DNA of 64,000 bases from Acidobacteria bacterium AB60. Lineage in GTDB: Bacteria > Acidobacteriota > Terriglobia > Terriglobales > Acidobacteriaceae. How positions within the stretch are numbered: the first letter of the stretch is position 1; each line of letters begins with the position of its first letter. Below the pieces are notes generated by a model. The model was not told where the DNA came from and did not search any database. It saw only the letters and a program-made list of their open reading frames with translations. Location: positions 1-64,000 of the forward strand of contig VANK01000012.1 in the NCBI GenBank assembly GCA_008682415.1, read 5' to 3'. This document shows positions 34,668 through 43,998 of this stretch, piece after piece. The translations under genes and the position numbers were made by a program.

Positions 34668-35540
34668 TTAGAGAATGAGTTGGGGAGCGCCGTGTGGGGC
34701 GGTGGGGCGGCGGCCGGAGCGAATCTCGTCGAGATGGGCGCGGTAGGAGGATTCGAGCTGAGCGAGGAGGCTGGTAGGGATCTCGCCGGAAAACTCCTTG
34801 AAGTCTTTGATGAGGTGGGTCTGGTCGAAGTAGCCGAGGCGGTTGGTGATGTCAGTCCATGACTCGTCGGCGGAAAGGGCCTTGCTTTCGAGGGCTGACT
34901 CGAAGCGGGCGATGCGGGCGTAGAGCTTGGGAGGAATGCCGACTTCGCGAGTGAAGCGGCGTTCGAACTGCCGCGGGCTCATGCAGGCCTGCTGGGCGAG
35001 GGCGGGGGCCTGGATGCGGCCCCGGCGGCGCAGGATGGAGAGGGCGGCGCTGGTGAGGCGATCAGGGGAAGGCAGGGCGGCGCAGCGGCGGAGGAAGAAG
35101 TTGTTTGCGATGCTCATGCGTTCCTCGAAGGTGCGGCCGTTGGCGAGGCGGTCTGCGAGCTCGTCGATGCCTGAGCCGAGGACTGCGCGGGCTTCGTTGT
35201 TGGTGTTGGTGAGCTCGTGCATGGGCAGCGAGAACAGCAGGTTCAGGCCGGTGGGCTGAAAGAAGATCATGAAGGTTTCGATCTTGCCCGTGAAGTGAAG
35301 GCGGACGCGGCGGTGGGTCTGGAGGCCGATGACCTGGACGCGTTGACTGGCTTCCACGAGGGGACGCTCGCACCAGTGGACCTGATTGGTGTCGCCGAAC
35401 TGGAACTCGAGGAGAGGGGTAGCCCGGGCCGGGACGGGGTGGACGAGCGAGGCGTTGCCCAGCTGTCCGGCGAGGTGCGCATAGAGGCGGATGTAGGAGG
35501 CGAGCCGGGGAGCGGGCCCGGCGAGCTGCATGACCTGCAT
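34668..35540 (-). CDS. AraC-family transcriptional regulator
   Basis: 290 aa. The C-terminal AraC domain has PALAQQACMSPRQFERRFTREVGIPPKLYARIARF and ITNRLGYFDQTHLIKDFKEFSGEIPTSLL. The N-terminal half is a DUF6597-like sensing domain. The start at 35540 is supported by GGAGGACCC immediately upstream. It is divergent from the amidohydrolase gene at 35732, which it may control (inference). Confidence 0.88.
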   Translation of the reverse strand: MQVMQLAGPAPRLASYIRLYAHLAGQLGNASLVHPVPARATPLLEFQFGDTNQVHWCERPLVEASQRVQVIGLQTHRRVRLHFTGKIETFMIFFQPTGLNLLFSLPMHELTNTNNEARAVLGSGIDELADRLANGRTFEERMSIANNFFLRRCAALPSPDRLTSAALSILRRRGRIQAPALAQQACMSPRQFERRFTREVGIPPKLYARIARFESALESKALSADESWTDITNRLGYFDQTHLIKDFKEFSGEIPTSLLAQLESSYRAHLDEIRSGRRPTAPHGAPQLIL

Positions 35541-35731
35541 GGGTCCTCCGTCACTGCTAGTTACTGTAGGGGGCTTTGGGTGCGCTGACAAGCCGCAGGT
35601 GGATTAGCGGGCGAGGAAGGCCTGCGCGGGACCGGAGTGATGGGCGCAGCGAGCGAGCGTCGAAGTTGTCGGTTTTTTACTATCGCCGCGACGTGGATCT
35701 CCGGAGACTGGGCTCACGAGGTCGGAGGTCC

Positions 35732-37397
35732 ATGATGGCTCAGAGAGCAGCAGGGCAGAAGTCGATTGCAATCCTTACATTTCTTGCCGCCGGGTTGGGG
35801 GCGGGATGTGGTTTCGGGCAGGCGGCGAGGATTCCCGCGGATATTGTGATTGTGCATGCGGATGTTTTCACCGGGTCGGAGGCGCATCCGCGCGCTGAGG
35901 CGATTGCGATTCGCGGGGAGCGGATTGCGGCGGTGGGGACGAACGAGGAGATCGCCGCGATGGCCGGGGAGAAGACGAAGAGGATTGACGCGGGCGGGCG
36001 GCTGGTGATCCCGGGGATCCTGGACACGCATATTCACTTCTGCACGGCGCGGCCAGCGACGGTGACAAATGTCGATTTCGGGGGATTCGCGCCGAGCTGC
36101 AAGCAGGTGCTGGAGGCCGTTGTGCAAAAGGTGAAGGACGCGCCGACGGGGAACGTACTGTTCGGGTTTCATGGGCACGGCAGCGTTCTTCGATGCGGAG
36201 TGTACTCCCGCGGCGCTGGACCGCGTGGCGCCGGAGACCCCGGTGTTTCTGGCGGCCGGCACGGTCCATGCCGGGATGCTGAACAGCGCTGCGGTGAAGT
36301 GGTTCGGGATCGACACGAACGCTCCGCCTCCGCTGGCGGGTTGGTATGGGAAGGACGCGCGGTCGAAGACGTGGGATGGCGTGGTGCATAACTCGGCGAT
36401 GCTGCCGCTGTTTTTGCGAGTGACGTCAGACGGCATGCACGAGGATGAGACGCTGCGCGCGTACTTCGCGAACGAGCTGAAGTGGGGAGTCACCTCCAAC
36501 ACGTTCCTGGAGTATCATCCGGCGGCGCGAATTGAGCAGTTGGCGCGTGTGAATGCGTTGTTCCGGGTGCGCGTGGTGCCGTTCGCGCAATACGAGACGG
36601 GGCAGAAGCGGCGCAGGCTGGAGCAGGTGAAGGTACCGGCGGCGATCGCGGACCGGGTGACGTCGCATGGAGAGAAGTGGGTGCTGGACGGAACACCGCG
36701 GGAGCGCACCGCGCCCTTGCGCGCTCCCTATGCGGATGATCCGGGAACGTCGGGTCAGGTGGATTACCCGGATGCGGAGGTGCGCGCGATCCTGAGCGAA
36801 TCGGTTGCGCACGATCAGCCGTTGATGGTGCATGTGACCGGCGACCGCAGCACCGAGCAGCTGCTGGACCAGATGGAGGCGACCGGGGGCGCGAAGGGAT
36901 GGGCGGAGCGCCGGCTGCGCATCGAGCACGGGAACGGGCTTGCGGCGGACCTGATTCCGCGCGCCAAGCGATTGGGCGTGGAGGTGGCGGAGAACGCGAT
37001 GTACATAAACGAAGGCCTGCAGCTAGCGCAGCGCGGGACAATCTGGACGCCGTGCCGCTCGCTGCTGGACGCGGGGGTGCCGCTGGTGCTGGCGAGCGAC
37101 GGGGCGCCAGGACTGCCGTTCCTGAATCCATTTCTGGACATGATGATCGCGACGACGTATCCGGCGCATCCGCAGGAGGCGATTACGCGCGAGCAGGCGC
37201 TGATCGCGTACACGAGGACGGCCGCGTATTCGGAGTTTGCGGAGGGCAGGCTGGGGACGCTCGAACCGGGCAAGCTGGCGGACCTGGCGATGCTGTCGCA
37301 GGACATCTTCAAGGTGGCTACCGAGGATCTGTCGAAGACAGAATCGGTGCTCACGATGGTGGGAGGGAAGATCGCGTACGAGCGGGAGCGGAGGTGA
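35732..37397 (+). pseudogene. Amidohydrolase family 3 (YtcJ-like), frameshifted
   Basis: The upstream frame gives a signal peptide and the metal-binding start (VIPGILDTHIHF), then homology jumps to the next frame at about 36165-36175. The remaining about 400 residues (MGTAAFFDAECTPAAL to GGKIAYERERR) continue the amidohydrolase, with HVTGDRS, EHGNGL, LASDGAPG and the C-terminal TLEPGKLADLAMLSQDIF. One extra base near gggtttcatggg would explain the break. Either the gene is a recent pseudogene or there is a sequencing error. Start ATG 35732/35735 follows GGAGG. Confidence 0.85.
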
Positions 37398-37406
37398 GAC
37401 ACGGGC

Positions 37407-37468
37407 AAAAAAAGAGGGCGCGGGCTGCAGGCAACCGGTGAGGCTGCCAGCAGAGGGTTTCCGCGCCC
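37407..37468 (-). terminator. Hairpin terminator of the DUF1566 gene
   Basis: On the minus strand GGGCGCGG (37468-37461) pairs with CCGCGCCC (37423-37416), and CT then T7 follow. The loop is long (about 37 nt) with its own internal pairing. It terminates the minus-strand operon from 40729. Confidence 0.55.
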
Positions 37469-37480
37469 CGGCAGGAGTGT

Positions 37481-39007
37481 TCAGCGAACGGCGAGGGTGT
37501 ATCCGAGGTTCTCCTTGGGAATGTCGTAGAGGCCGAAGTCGCAGCTGAAGACGGTCCAGGCTTCGGCGGGGTTGGCGGCGTTGGTCGTGGAAGTCCAGTA
37601 GAACTGGTAGGCGACCATGTCGGCGAAGATGGGTGGCTGAAAGAGGCCGCCGTCGCGGTTGCGGTAGGTCTGATTGAAGAAGGCGCCGAGGTTGTTCTCA
37701 GCGCGATCCTGCAGGCTCTGCATTTCGGCGCGGTTGGGCATGCGCCAGGCGCCAGGCCGGGAGTTGTCGGTGAGCCCGCACTGGCCGGTGGCAAGGGCGC
37801 GGACGGCGGCGACGGCGTTGGCCCAGGAGTCGTGGAGGCAGTTGGCCTGCTTGAGCCAGACGAGGCCGGTGACGGTATCGGTGACGGTGCCGTTGTTGTT
37901 GTCGACGAAGCGGGGCCATGTGGCGGGGACACCGGTCTGCAAGGTGCCGTCGTCACCGGGGCTGAAGGGGACGTAGAAGCCGGTGGCGGGGAGCTTGAGG
38001 GCTCCGCCCGCGCCGGCGCCGCGGACTGCCCAAACGAAATTGGTGTTGACGGTCTTGAGGTTGATCCCCGCGTCATTCATGTAGCGTCCGTCGCCGAGTC
38101 GAATGGCCCAGGCGGCAGGGGATCCGGCCTGTCCGCCGAAGTAGCTGGTGGAAGTCCAGTAGATGGCATTGGAGACGCTGGTGAAGGGGTGACCGGCGGG
38201 GAGGGCGGGATTGGCCTGGGAGGCGTCGATCAGGCTTTCGAGCTCAGCGAGGTTGGGCAGACGCCAGTCGCCGGCTTTGGAGTTGTCAGAGAGGCCGCAT
38301 TGGCCGGTGGCGAGCTGGTTGGCTTCGCCGAGGGAGCCGGCCCACAAAGCGGGCGGGAGGCAGCCGGCGTCCTGAAGCCAGACGAGGCCGGTAAGGGCGT
38401 CGGTGACGGTGCCGTCGTGGTTGTCGCGGAAGCGGATGGCGGGCCAGGGTGCGCCCTGGGCGAGGGAGGCGTCGTCGCCTTCGGCGTAGCTCACGGACTG
38501 GCCGGTGCGGGGCAGCGCGACGAGGGGGGAGCTGCCGTCGTAGGCGGTGAAGTTGGCGTTGGCGAGGCTCACGCCTTCCGCGGCGGTGAACTGGATGACG
38601 GTGAAGTAGATGGCGATGTCGGTGACGCCATTGCCCTGGAACTGACCGGTGTGATCGAAGCGCAGGACCTGCCCGGGGCTGGCGACGGTGGGGTAGAAGG
38701 CGTAGCCGGTCTTGATGGCCCAGAGCTGGTAGACCTGAGGGACGTTGGCGGCGGCCTGGATGTCGTGGAGGGTGTAAGAGCCGTCGGCGGCGGTGGTCGC
38801 GGTGGCGACGACGGAGTTGGTGTTGGTGGACCAGGCAGTGACGGTGACTCCGGCGAGGGGCGCGCCTTTGAAGGTGACTGCGCCGGAGACGGCGGCGGTG
38901 GCGGGCGGCTTGCCGGGATTGGTCAGGCCGGGGGTGTAGTGGTTTCCACCGCAGGCGGGGAGGCCGGCAAGGGTGGTGAGGGCCAACAGGATGGGCAGGC
39001 GATGCAT
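37481..39007 (-). CDS. DUF1566 (Lcl-like) domain lipoprotein
   Basis: 508 aa. Lipoprotein signal with lipobox LPAC (LAGLPACGG). A carboxypeptidase-like Ig region (AAVSGAVTFKGAPLAGVTV..DGSYTLHDIQ) is followed by two DUF1566 copies, each with DNHDGTVTDALTGLVWL or DNNNGTVTDTVTGLVWL, then AGDWRLPNLAELESL/AWRMPNRAEMQSL and YWTSTS/T. DUF1566 is found in surface proteins. It is downstream of two other envelope proteins, ending at a terminator. Confidence 0.85.
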   Translation of the reverse strand: MHRLPILLALTTLAGLPACGGNHYTPGLTNPGKPPATAAVSGAVTFKGAPLAGVTVTAWSTNTNSVVATATTAADGSYTLHDIQAAANVPQVYQLWAIKTGYAFYPTVASPGQVLRFDHTGQFQGNGVTDIAIYFTVIQFTAAEGVSLANANFTAYDGSSPLVALPRTGQSVSYAEGDDASLAQGAPWPAIRFRDNHDGTVTDALTGLVWLQDAGCLPPALWAGSLGEANQLATGQCGLSDNSKAGDWRLPNLAELESLIDASQANPALPAGHPFTSVSNAIYWTSTSYFGGQAGSPAAWAIRLGDGRYMNDAGINLKTVNTNFVWAVRGAGAGGALKLPATGFYVPFSPGDDGTLQTGVPATWPRFVDNNNGTVTDTVTGLVWLKQANCLHDSWANAVAAVRALATGQCGLTDNSRPGAWRMPNRAEMQSLQDRAENNLGAFFNQTYRNRDGGLFQPPIFADMVAYQFYWTSTTNAANPAEAWTVFSCDFGLYDIPKENLGYTLAVR

Positions 39008-39116
39008 GGTTGCGCGTTGTCCTCCGCCGTCCGGGGGAACGGCATTCACAGAGGAGAATCGGCAACGGGCGGAGGAAGCGTGAGGCGACTGGAGGCGGCG
39101 GGCGGGTACTTTTGGA

Positions 39117-39605
39117 TTACTCGCCCGACGGAGTCTTTTTCGAGGCGAAGAGGACGCCGAGGGCGGAGGCGACGATGCCCTGGAGGGGCCCGATCCAGAG
39201 GTTGGAGGTGTGGAGGGATTCGATCTGGTCGCTCACCATGCGATGGAAGGCGGGGAGGCTGAGGAGGACGAAGAGGATGAGGCCGAGGTAGCAGGCGGAG
39301 AGTCCGAAGGCGATGCGGTAGAAGGTCTTGCGGACGATGATGGCGGAGGCGCCGGACTTGAAGGCGTTGGCGGCGGCGACGGTGACGATCATGGTGAGGG
39401 TGGGCATGAGGGTGGGGAGGAGCCACTTCCAGACGTCCTGGACGCGGTCGGCGTAGACGCCGGCGAGGGACTGGTAGATGACGAGGACAAAGACGAGCGC
39501 GGATCCGACGAACCACAGGATGGCCAGGCGGTACTGGACGGTCTCGAGGGCGATGGATTGCGGGTCGGCGGAGCGGGGATTGACGGGCTGGGAGGCGGTG
39601 GCCAT
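39117..39605 (-). CDS. Four-helix membrane protein, unknown
   Basis: 162 aa with four hydrophobic segments (about 28-46, 65-85, 97-118, 138-153) and an N-terminal hydrophilic tail. No family recognised. Only 14 nt separate it from the upstream polyproline protein, so they are co-transcribed; the DUF1566 lipoprotein follows after 109 nt. Possibly a membrane partner of one of them. Confidence 0.75.
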   Translation of the reverse strand: MATASQPVNPRSADPQSIALETVQYRLAILWFVGSALVFVLVIYQSLAGVYADRVQDVWKWLLPTLMPTLTMIVTVAAANAFKSGASAIIVRKTFYRIAFGLSACYLGLILFVLLSLPAFHRMVSDQIESLHTSNLWIGPLQGIVASALGVLFASKKTPSGE

Positions 39606-39619
39606 GGGATCTCCGGTGG

Positions 39620-40729
39620 CTACTTGAGGGCCTGCCAGAGGCCTGCGTTGGAGAGGTTGAGGACGGCGTCGATGCCGGGGATGAGCTCGGCTTTTTCGGT
39701 GCTGCTGGCGTTGGACTGGCGGAACTCGTAGATGAGGGCGGCGCAGCGGACGCTGCTGGTGAGGGGGCGGCCGGCGATGTCGGGGGGCAGGATGTCGACG
39801 CCATTGTGGATCCAGTTGTCGGCCTGGCCCTGGCTGGGTCCGGTGCCGGCTTCGGTGAAGGGCTGGTCGGTGGCGATGAAGACGATGACGCGGTAGTAGC
39901 CGGGGGCGGCGGTGAAGAGCGCGTGAATGTAGTCGAGGAAGCGGCTGGGGGGCAGGAGCTGGGCGGAGAAGCGGGCGGGCGGGGGCATGGGGCGGCCGTC
40001 GCTATAGATCTGTTCAAGGCGGGTCACGAGGGCGAAGCCGCCGGGGACGGAGTAGTAGCTGCGTTCGGCGTAGCCCTTGGGCTGAAGGGCGGCGCTGAGG
40101 CGGGAGTCGATGTCGCCGAAGGTGCTCATCTGGGGGCCGAGGGGCCACGCGGCGAGCAGGACGCGGGAGGAGGCCTGGGGCGGCGGCCAGGGAAAGGCGG
40201 CGATTGCGGGTTTCTGTGGCTGCGGTGCTACGGTTTCCGGCGGGGCGATGGTTGGCGGCGGGGGAGGAGGTGGGGGTGGGGGTCCGGAGCCGCCGCTGGG
40301 ACCTTCCAGGGGCGGGGGTGCTGCCTTCTTTTTGTGCTGGACGCCACGTGTGTCGCCCTTGTTGTCGGAGCTGGAGAGGGTGAAGACCTGTTGCGCGGAG
40401 CGGCCGAGGTCGTCGTGGACGCGACAGGTGATCTGGACTTGCGCTTGTTCGTCGTCGGTCCACTGGAAGAGGACGCTGGAGCCGGTTCCGAGGATTTTGC
40501 CGCTCGTGACGAGGTAGGAAAAGGAGAGGCCGCGGCCTGCGGTGTTTTCGACGGTGGCGAGGATGCGGACGTCGGACCCGGAGGGCGCAGGATTTTGGGA
40601 AGGGACGCAATGGAGGACCAGGGCAGGGAGTTTTTCGGCGGGACGGGCCTGCGGGTGGGCCAGGGTGACGGCGCAGAGAAAGGCTGCGGGAAGGAGATGA
40701 CGGAGGAATCGCGGGAGGAGGGAGGACAT
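39620..40729 (-). CDS. Secreted PKD-like / polyproline protein
   Basis: 369 aa. Signal peptide (LLPAAFLCAVTLAHPQA). An Ig/PKD-like domain (PALVLHCVPSQNPAPSGSDVRILATVEN to VQITCRVHDDLGRSAQQVFTL) is followed by a basic stretch, then a run of about eleven prolines. A C-terminal about 200-residue domain (MSTFGDIDSRLSAALQ to GLWQALK) has an alpha/beta pattern (YYRVIVFIATDQPF, CAALIYEF) but no match that I recognise. The proline run probably crosses peptidoglycan or acts as a spacer. Confidence 0.75.
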   Translation of the reverse strand: MSSLLPRFLRHLLPAAFLCAVTLAHPQARPAEKLPALVLHCVPSQNPAPSGSDVRILATVENTAGRGLSFSYLVTSGKILGTGSSVLFQWTDDEQAQVQITCRVHDDLGRSAQQVFTLSSSDNKGDTRGVQHKKKAAPPPLEGPSGGSGPPPPPPPPPPTIAPPETVAPQPQKPAIAAFPWPPPQASSRVLLAAWPLGPQMSTFGDIDSRLSAALQPKGYAERSYYSVPGGFALVTRLEQIYSDGRPMPPPARFSAQLLPPSRFLDYIHALFTAAPGYYRVIVFIATDQPFTEAGTGPSQGQADNWIHNGVDILPPDIAGRPLTSSVRCAALIYEFRQSNASSTEKAELIPGIDAVLNLSNAGLWQALK

Positions 40730-40969
40730 GATCGGGTGCTCCAGCAGCCGGAATCAACACGGGGCCCGGGGTCGCCCGATTATCGCAAGGAGCGGGGGAG
40801 CAGGCAAGATCGCGAGTGGGGTTGGGGAGAGTTGGCGGGGGACCTGCGGGAGGGCAGGACGGCGGGAGGGCAGGGTTTATGATCGCAGAGGGTGTGAGCG
40901 GGGCGGCCTGGGCCGTGCAGTGCACACACCTCTTGCTGATCCAATATTCTCCCGGGAAACGGACGTTTG

Positions 40970-42301
40970 ATGCGAGCGAAGACGGCGGTAGTGCTGGGCG
41001 CCCAATGGGGCGACGAGGGCAAGGGCAAGATTGTGGATGTGCTGAGCGAGCGCTTCAGCGCGGTGGCGCGGTATGCGGGCGGGCACAACGCGGGGCACAC
41101 GGTCATCATCAAGGGGCAGAAGTTCGTGCTGCAGCTGATTCCGTGCGGAGTACTGCGGCCGGGATGCAAGGGCGTGATCGGGAACGGCGTGGTGCTGGAT
41201 CCGCTCGCGTTTCTGAAGGAAGTGGGCAAGCTGCGCGAGCTGGGCGTGGATGTGGATGGGGCGCTGAAGGTGAGCAACCGCGCGCAGGTAATCCTGCCGT
41301 ATCACCGCATGATCGAGCTGGCGGCGGAGAGCGCGCCAGGGCGCAAGAAGATTGGGACGACGAGCCGGGGAATCGGGCCGTCGTATGAAGACAAGATGGC
41401 GCGGTCGGGGCTGCGGATCGTGGACTTGCTGCGGCCCGACCTGCTGAAGACGCATATCGAGGCGGCGTGCGCGGAGAAGAACGCGATTGTGAAAGCGCTG
41501 TTCGGGACCGGCACCGATCCGCTAGATCCGGCGAAGATGTTCGACGAGTACGCGGCAGCAGCCGAGCAGGTGCGGCCGTTTGTGGCCGACACGGGGCGGC
41601 TGCTGAACGCGATTCTGCGCGAGGGCGGCAGTGTGATGTTCGAGGGAGCGCAGGGGACGATGCTGGACATCGACCACGGGACGTATCCGTTTGTGACGTC
41701 GTCGAGCGCGACGGCGGGCGGAGCGTCGACGGGCACGGGCGTGGGTCCGACGGCGATCGGAACGGTGATTGCCGTGACCAAGGCGTACGTGACGCGGGTG
41801 GGCGAAGGGCCGTTCCCGACGGAGATCCACGAGGCGGTGGGCGATCATCTGCGGGCGCGCGGAAACGAGTATGGCGCGGTGACCGGGCGGCCGCGACGGT
41901 GCGGATGGCTGGATATCCCGCTGCTGCGCTATTCCAACCAGGTGAACGGGGCGGAGTGGCTGGTGGTAACGAAGATGGATGTGCTGGACGAGCTGGCAGA
42001 GATCCCGGTGTGCGTGGGGTACGAGGTGGACGGCAAGGTCTCCGACGAGATTCCCGCGGACGTGCAGGGGCTGGAGCGGATCAAGCCGGTGTACACGAAG
42101 CTGAAGGGCTGGCAGGCTTCGACCGAGGGGATCACGCAGTTCGAGCGCCTGCCGCAGGCGGCGCAGGAATATCTGCGGTTCCAGGAGCGGGAGAGCGGAG
42201 CGAAGATCGGGATGGTTTCGACCGGGCCCGATCGCGAGCAGACGATGCTGCTGCCGGAGTTTGAAGCGGCGCTGGGAGAGATGCAGGGATTGCGGGCCTA
42301 G
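40970..42301 (+). CDS. purA: Adenylosuccinate synthase
   Basis: 443 aa. GTP-dependent conversion of IMP and aspartate to adenylosuccinate in AMP synthesis. Signatures: VLGAQWGDEGKGKIVD (GTP/IMP site with catalytic Asp), GGHNAGHTV (catalytic His), GTTSRGIGPSYEDK, EGAQGTMLDIDHGTYPFVTSS and STGTGVGP. The ATG at 40970 is preferred over an in-frame TTG directly before it. Confidence 0.97.
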   Translation: MRAKTAVVLGAQWGDEGKGKIVDVLSERFSAVARYAGGHNAGHTVIIKGQKFVLQLIPCGVLRPGCKGVIGNGVVLDPLAFLKEVGKLRELGVDVDGALKVSNRAQVILPYHRMIELAAESAPGRKKIGTTSRGIGPSYEDKMARSGLRIVDLLRPDLLKTHIEAACAEKNAIVKALFGTGTDPLDPAKMFDEYAAAAEQVRPFVADTGRLLNAILREGGSVMFEGAQGTMLDIDHGTYPFVTSSSATAGGASTGTGVGPTAIGTVIAVTKAYVTRVGEGPFPTEIHEAVGDHLRARGNEYGAVTGRPRRCGWLDIPLLRYSNQVNGAEWLVVTKMDVLDELAEIPVCVGYEVDGKVSDEIPADVQGLERIKPVYTKLKGWQASTEGITQFERLPQAAQEYLRFQERESGAKIGMVSTGPDREQTMLLPEFEAALGEMQGLRA

Positions 42302-42344
42302 GCAGTGAGAGACGAAGGACTGTGGGACGGAGAGTGAGAGGCAG

Positions 42345-42638
42345 ATGGGGATGGTGAGTTTCACGGTTCGCATGACGTTTGCGCCCGAGGATCGGGAGGA
42401 AATTGCGGAGATTCTGCGGGCGTTGACGCTGGCGTCGCGCGGGGAGCCGGGGTGCGTGACGTATGTTCCGCACGTGGTGGAGGGCAATCCCGACACGGTG
42501 CTGATCTACGAGCAGTACCGGGATGCAGCGGCTGCGGATGCGCACCGGCAGTCCGACCACTTTAAGAAGTATGCGGTGGGGGGCCTGTACCAGAAGATGC
42601 GGGAGCGGTCGCGGGAAGACCTGGTGGCGCTGGTTTAA
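42345..42638 (+). CDS. ABM-domain quinol monooxygenase-like protein
   Basis: 97 aa single-domain antibiotic biosynthesis monooxygenase (ABM). VSFTVRMTFAPEDREEIAEIL..LASRGEPGCVTYVPHVVEGNPDTVLIYEQYRDAAAADAHRQSDHFKKY fits the YgiN-like pattern. Usually a dimer; substrate is unknown. It follows purA by 43 nt. Confidence 0.87.
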   Translation: MGMVSFTVRMTFAPEDREEIAEILRALTLASRGEPGCVTYVPHVVEGNPDTVLIYEQYRDAAAADAHRQSDHFKKYAVGGLYQKMRERSREDLVALV

Positions 42639-42789
42639 CAGGCATTTCGCCGGTGCGGAGTTCGCGGCGGTTATTGACAGCATCGAAGGGGATAAGCGGC
42701 GCGCGGTTACCAATTGCGTGAACCGGTCGTCATTTTCAACGAGAATGGTTGACCGGCGAGTTTCCGCAGGGCTACCATCCTTACGCGAT

Positions 42790-43317
42790 ATGCCCTTCAG
42801 TCTTGAACTGCATTCCGTGCGCCGGAGCTGCCAGGCGACGTTGTTGATCGCGCTGACGCTGACGGTGGGCTTTGCGCAGGCGGCGAAGCCGGGGATGCCG
42901 CGCGCGGAGCGGCACGAGAGCAAGCACGAGATCGACCAGCTGGAGCAGAACTGGCGCGACGCGATGGTGCACCGCAACGTGCAGGCGATGGACGCGCTGC
43001 TGGCCGACGATTACATAGCCATCACGGCGAACGGGATGCTCCAGTCAAAGGAGCAGGCCCTGGCCAATCTGAAAAATGGTTCTCTGCGCATTGACGGGTT
43101 GGAGTTTTCCGATCGCAAGGTGCGGTTTTACGGGCAGACAGCGCTGGTGACGTCGAAGGCGGAGGTGCGGGGCAATCGCGGGGACGGCGAGATCTCCGGC
43201 AGCTACCGCTATACGCGGGTATATGCGAAGGACGCGAAGGGCGCCTGGAAGATCGTAAGCTTCGAGGCGAGCCGGATCCGCGAGCCGGGAGAGCGGAAGG
43301 TCGGCGCGGAGAAGTAG
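42790..43317 (+). CDS. Secreted DUF4440 / SnoaL-like protein
   Basis: 175 aa with a signal peptide (LLIALTLTVGFAQA). One NTF2-like fold: EIDQLEQNWRDAMVHRNVQAMDALLADDYIAITANGMLQSKEQALANLKNG...WKIVSFEASR. Function is unknown; the fold is used for small-molecule binding or catalysis. A GA-rich segment precedes the chosen ATG weakly. The 282-nt stretch after it (43318-43599) holds a 9-bp GTGTAATCT/AGATTACAC inverted repeat and nothing else seen. Confidence 0.82.
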   Translation: MPFSLELHSVRRSCQATLLIALTLTVGFAQAAKPGMPRAERHESKHEIDQLEQNWRDAMVHRNVQAMDALLADDYIAITANGMLQSKEQALANLKNGSLRIDGLEFSDRKVRFYGQTALVTSKAEVRGNRGDGEISGSYRYTRVYAKDAKGAWKIVSFEASRIREPGERKVGAEK

Positions 43318-43599
43318 GGCTCGTCTACTGCTTGTGTAATCTGTTCGGTGATGACTGTCGCTCGCGCGGAGATTACACTCGTAAGTCTTCTCACAGGCAG
43401 GTGTTTCCGCGAACACAAGTTCGCGTGCGAGAACCTGCTTATCCTTTCGACAATCCCCCGAAACTTAGGATGAACTGCTGTTCCCGGCAGGAGGGAGCCG
43501 CTGCGCCGCGCCACTCTTGTTTCCCACGCGGGAATCGCACGTTGCCGGTGCGGCTGCGTGGACGCCAGGTGGCACACCGGGGTTTGGGGAGACGCGAAG

Positions 43600-43938
43600 A
43601 TGAGCGCACTGCAACTTCGTGGGCTGCGATTGGCGGTCCTGTTCTCGTTGTTGCCTGGGCTGGGTGGTTTGCTGGTGGCGGCGACGCTTTCGACGCATTA
43701 CCTGGAGACGCTGCCGAGGATGCCGGTTCCGCAGGAGCTGCGCTACACCCCCCGGAACATTCATGGGACCGTGGTGTACGAGACCGAGGAGGAGGACCGC
43801 CGGCTTGCGACGCTGGAGTACGTGTCCGCCGGCGTTCTGGTGGTGGGGCTGGGCCTGGGGATGGTGTACCTGCGGCAGTGGGGGATCGCGAACGCGATCA
43901 GCGCCGAGGAAGATGAGTACGCCCAAGAGCAGCCGTAG
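43600..43938 (+). CDS. Small two-TM membrane protein, unknown
   Basis: 112 aa with TM segments at about residues 9-29 and 77-95 and an acidic tail ending EDEYAQEQP. Start MSALQLRG chosen by position of the first TM helix. No family recognised; it precedes mutM by 60 nt in the same direction. Confidence 0.7.
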   Translation: MSALQLRGLRLAVLFSLLPGLGGLLVAATLSTHYLETLPRMPVPQELRYTPRNIHGTVVYETEEEDRRLATLEYVSAGVLVVGLGLGMVYLRQWGIANAISAEEDEYAQEQP

Positions 43939-43998
43939 AGGCTAGAGGCAAGGGCCAAGTGCCAAGGCCGGAGGGATTCGGCTGGTTAGAATTGGGCC

